From: Scatomorpha stercorigallinarum
GTDB lineage: Bacteria > Bacillota > Clostridia > Oscillospirales > Oscillospiraceae
Assembly (NCBI GenBank): GCA_944387865.1
Contig: CALXGN010000022.1
Span: 1 to 28,872, forward strand
Direction: 5' to 3'
Length of the DNA stretch: 28,872 nucleotides
Shown here: one piece after another, positions 23,751 to 28,872 of the stretch
How the letters are laid out: each line of letters opens with the position of its first letter
Numbering within the stretch: position 1 is the first letter of the stretch
Position numbers and translations under genes: made by a program
Notes under the pieces: generated by a model
Told to the model about the DNA's origin: nothing
What the model saw: only the letters and a program-made list of their open reading frames with translations
Database searches by the model: none

Positions 23751-23797
23751 TGTGGTTCGTCGGAGTTGATGGGCCCGCTTGCCCACTCCTCCCACGT
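23751..23797 (-). promoter_or_regulatory. Probable L1-binding leader between rplK and rplA
   Basis: On the minus strand GTGGGAGGAG (from 23795) is closed by CCACA (to 23751), with internal TGGGC/GCCCA and GGAG/CTCC pairings. Firmicute L1 autoregulation sites upstream of rplA share the GUGGGAGG...CCACA layout that mimics the 23S L1 site. Assigned from memory of that consensus. Confidence 0.5.
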
Positions 23798-23809
23798 TAG
23801 GGGTTGAGC

Positions 23810-24235
23810 TCAGTCGCCCACGATGACGCCCATGCTGCGGCAGGTGCCGGCGATCATGGACATGGCGGCCTCCACGCTCGTGCAGTTGAGATCGGGCATC
23901 TTCTGCTCGGCGATCTTGCGCAGGTCCTCCTTGCTGATGGTGGCGACCTTGTCCCTCTGGGGGACGCCGGAGGCCTTGTCGATGCCGCAGGCCTTCTTGA
24001 TCAGCAGGGCCGCCGGGGGGGTCTTGGTGATGAAGGTGAAGCTGCGGTCGGAGTACACGGTGATGACGACCGGGATCATCATGCCCATGTCGCCCTTAGT
24101 GCGTTCATTGAAGTCCTTGGTGAACTGGCCGATGTTGACGCCGTACTGGCCCAGGGCGGGGCCCACGGGGGGCGCCGGGGTGGCCTTGCCGGCCGGTACC
24201 TGGAAGCGGATATATCCGACAACTTTCTGTGCCAA
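23810..24235 (-). CDS. rplK: 50S ribosomal protein L11
   Basis: L11 builds the GTPase-associated centre with 23S rRNA helices 43-44 and is the target of stringent-response signalling. The 141-residue protein has the N-terminal AGKATPAPPVGPALGQYGVNI motif split by the conserved prolines (~18-38), MIPVVITVYSDRSF, and the C-terminal GTCRSMGVIV end. The start is TTG at 24235 (TTGGCACAG) with GAGGTG 8 bp upstream. It lies 48 bp after nusG in the same operon. Confidence 0.96.
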   Translation of the reverse strand: MAQKVVGYIRFQVPAGKATPAPPVGPALGQYGVNIGQFTKDFNERTKGDMGMMIPVVITVYSDRSFTFITKTPPAALLIKKACGIDKASGVPQRDKVATISKEDLRKIAEQKMPDLNCTSVEAAMSMIAGTCRSMGVIVGD

Positions 24236-24283
24236 AATAGAGCACCTCTTTCAAATTATTTAGTTTAAAAAATGCAGGACGCC

Positions 24284-24808
24284 TCAGTCTGCAAGGGGCT
24301 CGACCTGGTCCAGGTCGAGGTCCACGGGCGTCTCGCGCCCGAACATGGACACCACCACGCGCACGCGGTCCTTGTCCGGCTCCAGCTCCTCGACCGTGCC
24401 GAGGAAGCCCTCCAGCGGGCCGTCGGTGACGCGCACCGTGTCCCCGACCTCGTAGCCGAGCACCACTTCGTGCCGCTCGACGCCCAGGTCGTATATCTCC
24501 TGTTCGGTGAGGGGGATGGGCTTGTTCGCTGTGCCCACGAAGCCCGTTGCGCCGCGGACGTTGCGCACCAGGTGCCAGCTCTCGTCCGTCATGATCATCT
24601 TCACCAGCACATAGCCGGGGAACACCTTGCGCTCGTACGTCTTTTCTCCGGCGTCCGTGTGCTCGGTGACGGTCTCCATGGGGATGTTGACCTCCTGGAT
24701 GAGGTCCGTCATTTTGCGGTTCTCGGCCGACTTCATCACGGCCGCCGCAACGGCGTTTTCATAGCCCGAGTATGTGTGGACCACATACCACTTTGCCTCT
24801 TCAGCCAT
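24284..24808 (-). CDS. nusG: Transcription termination/antitermination factor NusG
   Basis: A 174-residue transcription elongation factor. The NGN domain begins WYVVHTYSGYENAVAA and includes RKVFPGYVLVKM (~60-72) and VRNVRGATGFVG, which contact the RNA-polymerase clamp; the KOW domain follows (GDTVRVTDGPLEGFLGTVEEL, ~120-140). The ATG at 24808 comes 3 bp after the secE stop; there is no strong ribosome binding site, so translational coupling to secE is likely. Gene order is the universal secE-nusG. Confidence 0.97.
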   Translation of the reverse strand: MAEEAKWYVVHTYSGYENAVAAAVMKSAENRKMTDLIQEVNIPMETVTEHTDAGEKTYERKVFPGYVLVKMIMTDESWHLVRNVRGATGFVGTANKPIPLTEQEIYDLGVERHEVVLGYEVGDTVRVTDGPLEGFLGTVEELEPDKDRVRVVVSMFGRETPVDLDLDQVEPLAD

Positions 24809-24811
24809 CGT

Positions 24812-25081
24812 TTATACCAGATCTATGAGGGTCTGCACGCCGAGGGACGCCAGCGTATCGAAGCCCCAGAGCACGACGGCGGAGAACGCCATCATCACAA
24901 GGGCGACGACAGTGTTGTTCAGCGTCTGCTTCGACGTGGGCCAGATGACCTTCTTCAGCTCGCTGCGCATCTCGCGCATCCACTTGCCGACGCGCTTGCC
25001 GAAGGAGAGCTTGCCCTCAGTCTTTTTGACGGCGTTCGTAGAGGTCTTGGCGGGGGCGGAATTCCTGTTCTCTTCTGCCAT
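24812..25081 (-). CDS. secE: Preprotein translocase subunit SecE
   Basis: The 89-residue protein has the single-TM Firmicute form of SecE: a charged N-terminal extension, the amphipathic segment VGKWMREMRSELKKVIWPTS (~33-52; the KKVIWP hallmark) and one transmembrane helix (~57-80). It stabilises SecY in the Sec channel. AAAGGAG precedes the ATG at 25081, 27 bp after rpmG. Confidence 0.96.
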   Translation of the reverse strand: MAEENRNSAPAKTSTNAVKKTEGKLSFGKRVGKWMREMRSELKKVIWPTSKQTLNNTVVALVMMAFSAVVLWGFDTLASLGVQTLIDLV

Positions 25082-25108
25082 TTCGCTTGTTGCTCCTTTC
25101 AGAACGCC

Positions 25109-25270
25109 TTACTTGGTCTCGTTGTGGACCGTGTACTTGCGGCAGCGGGGGCAGTACTTCTTCATCTCGAGACGGTCGGGCGTATTCTTCTTATTCTTGA
25201 CCGTGAAGTAGTTGCGCTCCTTGCATTCGCTGCACCTGAGTGTAACCTTGACTCTTGCGCCAACAGCCAT
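25109..25270 (-). CDS. rpmG: 50S ribosomal protein L33
   Basis: The 53-residue zinc-binding (C+) form of L33: CSECKERNYFTVKNKKNTPD and KKYCPRCRKYTVHNETK carry the two CxxC pairs (~14-17 and ~40-43). AAGGAGG at 11 bp before the ATG at 25270 sets the start; the frame runs upstream into the leader without a ribosome binding site. It heads the operon rpmG-secE-nusG-rplK-rplA. Confidence 0.96.
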   Translation of the reverse strand: MAVGARVKVTLRCSECKERNYFTVKNKKNTPDRLEMKKYCPRCRKYTVHNETK

Positions 25271-25395
25271 TTTTATCGGCACCTCCTTGTAGTATTGGCC
25301 GCGCAGGCGGCCTGTTGCCTCCCTGAGCGCGCCGCCGGGCTTTGCGCGCATTTGGGCGCGCGAAAAGAAACCCGTCCGGCCGACAGGTAATGCAA

Positions 25396-25424
25396 AGTAT
25401 AGCACAATCGCCCGCCGTAGTCAA
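25396..25424 (-). promoter_or_regulatory. Sigma-A promoter of rpmG-secE-nusG-rplK-rplA
   Basis: TTGACT (25424-25419), 17-bp spacer, TATACT (25401-25396). It leaves a leader of ~115 nt before rpmG. Confidence 0.85.
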
Positions 25425-25524
25425 CAGTTTTCGCCCGCCGGGCGGCCTTTTTTGACAGGTTTATTTTGCCGCCCGGCCGGCGGCCGGGGGCAGTTGCGCT
25501 GCGCGCCGCGCAGACGAAAGGCCC

Positions 25525-25960
25525 CCGCGAGGGGGCCAGTGCCACCCCATTTCTTTGGTCTTGCCCAAAGCCAGGCTGCGCCTGGAGGCAGATGCGCTGC
25601 GCGCCTCACTAACGGAGGTCATCCGTTGGTGAGGCGCGCTTCTCTGCATCCAAGCGCAGCTTGGCCGACCGTGCGTTGCTCCCTGCGGTCGCGGCACTAC
25701 CTTGCAAGTTTTCACCAGTTAGCGGCGCGAGCGAAGCGAAGCCTTCCGCGGTCGTCGGTGAGCAGGGCTATCCGATGACGGGATGACCACCTGAAAGTCC
25801 GTCACCACCCGAACTAACGGGCAGATTTTACGTATCGACAAGCACCAAAGCGCTTTTCTTTGGAGTCTGAGGGGTTTCTTTTGGCGCAAGCAAAAGAAAC
25901 CTCTCAGAATAGGGTCGCAGGGGCCTCCGCCCCTGCATTCCCTGCCCGCGGGCGGGCCAC
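25525..25960. repeat. Palindromic repeat cluster R3
   Basis: This stretch holds single modules shared with R1/R2: the TGCCACCCC-ATTTCTTTGG arm (25540-25560, inverse of the right end of R2); two GCGTTGC/GCGAGCGAAGCGAAG modules (~25670 and ~25727); and the block from GACAAGCACCAAAGCGCTTT through CTGAGGGG...CCTCTCAG to GCAGGGGC (25838-25945), the reverse complement of the left end of R1. A long hairpin with an ~18-bp stem sits at 25599-25639 (GCGCCTCAC/GTGAGGCGC). No gene is visible. Confidence 0.75.
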
Positions 25961-26161
25961 AGGCGACCGCCTCCGGCCGCGATCCGGGGGAAACCCCCGG
26001 CGAGGGTTTCCCCCAGGCCCCCTTCCTGCGCTTTGTGTGAAAGGGAAATTTCGCTCACTGCGGCGAGCGCCGAGGGGGGTTGCCCCTCGACCCCACCGCC
26101 TTTTGCAAAAGGCGGGCGAAAACTTCAGATAGGGCGGCGCGCAGCGCAGGCCGCGCAGAAC
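25961..26161. other. Non-coding GC-rich stretch with small hairpins
   Basis: No credible gene. Small palindromes occur, for example GGGGGAAACCC/GGGTTTCCCCC (~25986-26015) and CCGCCTTTTGCAAAAGGCGG (26096-26115), in the same style as the neighbouring repeats. Confidence 0.6.
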
Positions 26162-26193
26162 AAAAGCCGAGGAGCCCCTGCTCCTCGGCTTTT
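26162..26193. terminator. Terminator downstream of fhs
   Basis: AAAAGCCGAGGAG (26162-26174) pairs with CTCCTCGGCTTTT (26181-26193), 6-nt loop, with U-rich sequence on both sides. It is 70 bp past the fhs stop on the minus strand. Confidence 0.75.
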
Positions 26194-26201
26194 CTGTTAT
26201 A

Positions 26202-26262
26202 AGTTTCCGCAAACCTCACCGTAGCCCAGGGCACAGCCCTCTGCCTCCGGCCGCAGGCCGGT
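26202..26262 (-). repeat. Left arm of inverted repeat flanking fhs
   Basis: Read on the minus strand this contains GGAGGCAGAGGGCTGTGCCC, then CTACGGTGAG and GGAAACTT. The same series occurs on the plus strand at 28050-28104. It starts right at the fhs stop codon; the unit TGCCTCCGGCCGCAGGCCGG (26242-26261) also recurs at 28349-28368. Confidence 0.75.
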
Positions 26263-27932
26263 CAGAAGAGACCGGAGATGCGGCCGTTTTCGTCGACGTC
26301 GATCTTCTCCGCGGCGGGGACGCGCGGCAAGCCGGGCATGGTCATGATATCGCCCGTGAGGGCCACGACGAAGCCCGCGCCGGCGCTGACGCGCAGCTTG
26401 CGCACAGTGAGCGTGAAGCCCTCCGGCGCGCCGAGCTTCTTCGCGTCGTCGGAGAAGGAGTACTGCGTCTTGGCCATGCAGACGGGCAGCGCGCCGAAGC
26501 CCAGCTCCTCCAGCTGCGCCAGCTCGCGCTCCGCCGCGGTGGTGAACGCCACGTCCCCGGCACGGTAGACGCGCCGGGCCACGGCCTCGATCTTGCCGCG
26601 CAGGCCCTCGCCGTCGCCGTAGGCGAAGCGGAAATCGGGCGTTTCCTCCTCGCAGAGGCGCACGACCTCCCGCGCCAGGGCCTCGCCGCCCGCGCCGCCG
26701 CGGGCCCAGACCTCGCTGAGCACGGCGCGCACGCCCAGTTCGCCGCAGAGCCGCTCCACAAGGGCCAGCTCGGCCTCCGTGTCCGTGGGGAAGCGGTTGA
26801 TGGCCACCACGCAGGGCAGGCCGTAGACCTCGCGGATGTTTTCCACATGCCGCAGCAGGTTGGGCAGCCCGGCGCGCAGGGCGTCCAGGTCCTCGCGGCC
26901 CAGGGCGTCCTTCGCCGCGCCGCCGTGGTGCTTGAGCGCGCGCACGGTGGCCACCACGACCACCGCGTCCGGACGCAGGCCCGCCGCGCGGCACTTGATG
27001 TCAAAGAACTTCTCCGCGCCCAGGTCGGCGCCGAAGCCGGCCTCCGTCACGGCGTAGTCGCCCAGCTTGAGCGCCATGCGCGTGGCGATAACGCTGTTGC
27101 AGCCGTGCGCGATGTTGGCGAAGGGCCCGCCGTGGACGAAGGCGGGGGTACCCTCCAGCGTCTGGACAAGGTTGGGCTTCAACGCGTCCTTCAAAAGGGC
27201 GGCCATGGCGCCCGCGGCCTTCAGGTCGCCGGCGGTGACGGCCCTGCCGTCATAGGTGTAGCCCACGACCATGCGCGCCAGGCGCGCCTTCAGGTCGGCC
27301 AGGCCGCTGGAGAGGCAGAGCACGGCCATCACCTCGCTGGCCACGGTGATGTCAAAGCCGTCCTCGCGCGGCACGCCGTTCACGCGCCCGCCGAGGCCGT
27401 CCGTGATGAAGCGCAGCTGGCGGTCGTTCATGTCCACGGCCCGGCGCCAGGTGATGCGCCGCGGGTCGATGTTGAGGGCGTTGCCCTGATATATATGGTT
27501 GTCCAGCATGGCAGCCAGCAGGTTGTTCGCCGCGCCGATGGCGTGGAAATCGCCCGTGAAGTGGAGGTTGATGTCCTCCATCGGTATCACCTGCGCATAG
27601 CCGCCGCCGGCCGCGCCGCCCTTGACGCCGAACACCGGCCCCAGCGAGGGCTCACGCAGCGCGACCACGCTGTTTTTGCCAAGCCGCCGCAGGGCGTCCG
27701 CCAGGCCGACCGTGGTGGTGGTCTTGCCCTCGCCCGCGGGCGTGGGGTTGATGGCGGTCACCAGTATCAGCTTGCCGTCCGGCGCCGAGGCCCGGTCGCG
27801 CAGGAGCGAGAGCTCCACCTTGGCCTTGTAGCGGCCGTAGTGCTCCAGATACTCGCCGCCGATGCCGGCGCGCCCGGCGATGGCGTCGATGGGCTCGGCC
27901 TTCGCGGCCTGGGCGATCTCAATGTCTGTCAT
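26262..27932 (-). CDS. fhs: Formate-tetrahydrofolate ligase
   Basis: This enzyme makes 10-formyl-THF from formate, THF and ATP, feeding purine and formyl-methionine synthesis and, in acetogens, the methyl branch of the Wood-Ljungdahl pathway. The 556-residue protein is full length, with the P-loop TPAGEGKTTTTVGL (~62-75), VALREPSLGPVFGVKGGAAGGG (shown in part, ~95-116), FHAIGAANNLLAA, and the C-terminal GDIMTMPGLPRVPAAEKIDVD. GAGAGGTG precedes the ATG at 27932 and a promoter lies 30 bp upstream. No other folate or Wood-Ljungdahl genes flank it, so its role here (biosynthetic or acetogenic) cannot be decided. Confidence 0.97.
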   Translation of the reverse strand: MTDIEIAQAAKAEPIDAIAGRAGIGGEYLEHYGRYKAKVELSLLRDRASAPDGKLILVTAINPTPAGEGKTTTTVGLADALRRLGKNSVVALREPSLGPVFGVKGGAAGGGYAQVIPMEDINLHFTGDFHAIGAANNLLAAMLDNHIYQGNALNIDPRRITWRRAVDMNDRQLRFITDGLGGRVNGVPREDGFDITVASEVMAVLCLSSGLADLKARLARMVVGYTYDGRAVTAGDLKAAGAMAALLKDALKPNLVQTLEGTPAFVHGGPFANIAHGCNSVIATRMALKLGDYAVTEAGFGADLGAEKFFDIKCRAAGLRPDAVVVVATVRALKHHGGAAKDALGREDLDALRAGLPNLLRHVENIREVYGLPCVVAINRFPTDTEAELALVERLCGELGVRAVLSEVWARGGAGGEALAREVVRLCEEETPDFRFAYGDGEGLRGKIEAVARRVYRAGDVAFTTAAERELAQLEELGFGALPVCMAKTQYSFSDDAKKLGAPEGFTLTVRKLRVSAGAGFVVALTGDIMTMPGLPRVPAAEKIDVDENGRISGLF

Positions 27933-27963
27933 GCTGCACCTCTCAAGTTAGTTTTTTGCCTTT

Positions 27964-27991
27964 ATTGTACCACATCCTCCCCATTTGTAAA
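27964..27991 (-). promoter_or_regulatory. Sigma-A promoter of fhs
   Basis: TTTACA (27991-27986), 16-bp spacer, TACAAT (27969-27964) on the minus strand. Confidence 0.7.
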
Positions 27992-28039
27992 GCCAAACTG
28001 CGCCAAACTGCGTTTGGATGCTCTTGCCTGCGGCCCAGG

Positions 28040-28104
28040 CTGCGCCTGGAGGCAAAGGGCTGTGCCCTGGTCTACGGTGAGCGGGCGGAAACTTATAAGC
28101 AGAA
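28040..28104 (+). repeat. Right arm of inverted repeat flanking fhs
   Basis: GGCTGCGCCTGGAGGC, AAGGGCTGTGCCCTGG, CTACGGTGAGC and GCGGAAACTTATAA reproduce the minus-strand reading of 26202-26262. A related GGCTGCGCCTGGAGGCAGA is also at 25573 in R3. No gene is visible between 27992 and 28150. Confidence 0.75.
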
Positions 28105-28150
28105 GACCCGCAGGGCTCTCGCCCCGCGGTGTTTGTTCTACGCGACGTAA

Positions 28151-28302
28151 AAGCCTCCCCTACTTGTAGGGGAGGTGGCCGCACGAAAGTGCGGCCGGAG
28201 GGGTGCCGAAAGTCTGCGCTTCTTTGGTAAGATACACAAACTCCAAACACCCCTCCGTCGCCTGCTCCGCAGGCGCCACCTCCCCTGCACGGCAGGGGAG
28301 GC
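28151..28302. repeat. 150-bp palindromic element, second complete copy (R4)
   Basis: Same boundaries (GCCTCCCC ... GGGGAGGC) and hairpin layout as 21768-21917; the outer hairpins are conserved and the inner ~40 nt (28208-28246) have diverged. The flanking TGAGTCCCTGCATCC is also repeat-like. Confidence 0.85.
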
Positions 28303-28380
28303 TTTGAGTCCCTGCATCCCCCGCCTGCGGGCGGGCGCGCAGCGCAACTGCCTCCGGCCGCAGGCCGGTTGTAAACAAAG

Positions 28381-28567
28381 TATTAATTCGTGCGGCAGTT
28401 AACATAAAGTTAATATGTCTCTGGTAACTTATACTTGCAGCCCGGTAAACGGGCGACAGATAAGGACTTATAAGCCTGAGATAAACGGCAAACTGCCCGC
28501 CAAGGAGGGAATGTGTCCCACCTGAAGAGGCAGACCAACGATCCCGCCGGAAGGCGTTCATATATAC
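28381..28567 (+). other. Intergenic region with structured, possibly non-coding RNA
   Basis: No gene is seen. A -10-like TATACT at 28430-28435 precedes a stretch with short stems: GCCCG-GTAAA-CGGGC (28440-28454), GGC-AAAC-TGCC (~28487), GGGA-ATGTG-TCCC (~28508) and GCC-GGAA-GGC (~28549), then a T-run at 28572. I could not match it to a riboswitch, 6S, SRP, RNase P or T-box pattern from memory, so it is only a candidate ncRNA or leader. Confidence 0.35.
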
Positions 28568-28596
28568 TTGATTTTTTGCGGGGATTCAGATATAAT
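28568..28596 (+). promoter_or_regulatory. Sigma-A promoter of the tRNA-Ser-like locus
   Basis: TTGATT (28568-28573), 17-bp spacer, TATAAT (28591-28596). Predicted start near 28603, 15 bp before the tRNA-like sequence. Confidence 0.8.
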
Positions 28597-28614
28597 CATC
28601 TGGTCCCCGCAAAA
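28574..28614. promoter_or_regulatory. Palindrome spanning the promoter -10
   Basis: TTTTGCGGGGA (28574-28584) and TCCCCGCAAAA (28604-28614) are perfect complements; inside them CAGAT (28587-28591) pairs with ATCTG (28598-28602) around a 6-base centre that contains most of the -10. Neither strand has a following U-tract, so it is not an intrinsic terminator; an operator or a hairpin in read-through RNA are the options. Confidence 0.75.
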
Positions 28615-28617
28615 CAT

Positions 28618-28661
28618 GGAGCGGTATCGAAGTGGTCGTAACGAGCTTGACTCGAAATCAG
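28618..28661 (+). pseudogene. 5' half of a tRNA-Ser(CGA)-like gene
   Basis: The 44 bases match the first 44 bases of the tRNA-Ser at 28798 except at five positions in the D-loop and upper anticodon stem; the anticodon loop CTCGAAA is identical. After 28661 the similarity stops: there is no proper variable arm, T-arm or 3' acceptor strand. The anticodon stem also has a C-C mismatch and a wobble. Instead GGAAGC/GCTTCC (28673-28678, 28708-28713) and a 20-bp palindrome follow. It is either a decayed tRNA gene or a tRNA-like RNA module driven by its own promoter. Confidence 0.7.
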
Positions 28662-28731
28662 CCATTTCAAAAGGAAGCTCACAGTCAAAAAATGCAGTAA
28701 AATCAATGCTTCCGGGGTTCGTCGGAGGAGC

Positions 28732-28751
28732 GGAGAGAACCGGTTCTCTCC
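28732..28751. other. Perfect 20-bp palindrome
   Basis: GGAGAGAACC followed directly by GGTTCTCTCC, between the tRNA-like half and the true tRNA-Ser. It could end or process the transcript but lacks a clear U-tract. Confidence 0.6.
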
Positions 28752-28797
28752 TGAATGTCTCTCCAAAAATCGAGGGACGAAAACAAAGTTAATACAC

Positions 28798-28872
28798 GGA
28801 GCGGTATCGAAGTGGTTATAACGGCCCTGACTCGAAATCAGGTGTGCCCCTCAAAGGCACCGTGGGTTCGAA
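28798..28872 (+). tRNA. tRNA-Ser (anticodon CGA), cut by the window end
   Basis: GGAGCGG opens the acceptor stem; the D-arm, a perfect CCTGA-CTCGAAA-TCAGG anticodon arm with anticodon CGA, the long class II variable arm (GTGCC...GGCAC) and the start of the T-arm (GTGGGTTCGAA) are present. The 3' end lies beyond the window. Decodes UCG. It lies 137 bp after the tRNA-like half and may share its promoter, as no separate promoter is obvious. Confidence 0.93.

Noticed and set aside
28381..28567. T-box, c-di-GMP, TPP, SAM or SRP RNA
   Set aside because: None of their conserved cores, such as the T-box AGGGTGG-type motif or the SRP GGAA-loop context, could be found.
28568..28792. Short open frame across the tRNA-like half
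   Set aside because: It begins inside the promoter, has no ribosome binding site and follows tRNA sequence.

Overview
The window is a GC-rich chromosomal segment from a spore-forming Firmicute, most likely an uncultured gut-type member of the class Clostridia. This rests on a germination protease gene (gpr) with a forespore-type promoter, a class III fructose-1,6-bisphosphatase, Soj/Spo0J-type ParA/ParB with parS sites, Firmicute-style sigma-A promoters and AGGAGG ribosome binding sites. I cannot name the genus. Almost everything is housekeeping chromosome. The less ordinary material lies in the intergenic repeats, the small unknown proteins and the tRNA cluster at the right edge.

Left part (1-9960): an AraC-type regulator that appears cut at its 5' end by what may be an insertion-sequence terminus; an initiator tRNA gene (minus strand) with promoter and terminator; fbp (minus); a 630-bp mosaic of palindromes; the rpsB-tsf operon (minus); a GtrA-like membrane protein (minus); an unknown 120-aa protein (plus) overlapping tail-to-tail with an HTH regulator (minus); and a LytR-CpsA-Psr protein translationally coupled to a divergent acetate-kinase-like enzyme (plus).

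Middle (9960-21460): pnp and rpsO (minus), each with a structured leader; a small XRE regulator divergent from a small secreted protein; rpsT (minus); gpr; two perfect or near-perfect parS sites; parA-parB-serS; then a tightly overlapping operon of a permuted-papain-like protein, a VTT (DedA/TMEM64-type) membrane protein, a response regulator and a histidine kinase. soj, spo0J, parS and serS together suggest proximity to the replication origin.

Right part (21430-28872): a second, inverted copy of the palindromic mosaic; a 43-aa lipoprotein remnant overlapping a CAT-family acetyltransferase gene; the rpmG-secE-nusG-rplK-rplA operon (minus) with an L1-type leader and no rplJ-rplL after it; more palindromic repeats; fhs (minus) bracketed by inverted repeats; and a region holding a possible non-coding RNA, a palindromic promoter, a half tRNA-Ser-like sequence and a tRNA-Ser(CGA) cut by the window end.

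No CRISPR array, phage, complete transposon or obvious new defence system is visible. The best candidates for something undescribed are the tRNA-Ser-like transcript with its palindromic promoter (28.4-28.87 kb), the dispersed composite palindromic repeats, and the LCP/acetate-kinase-like pair.
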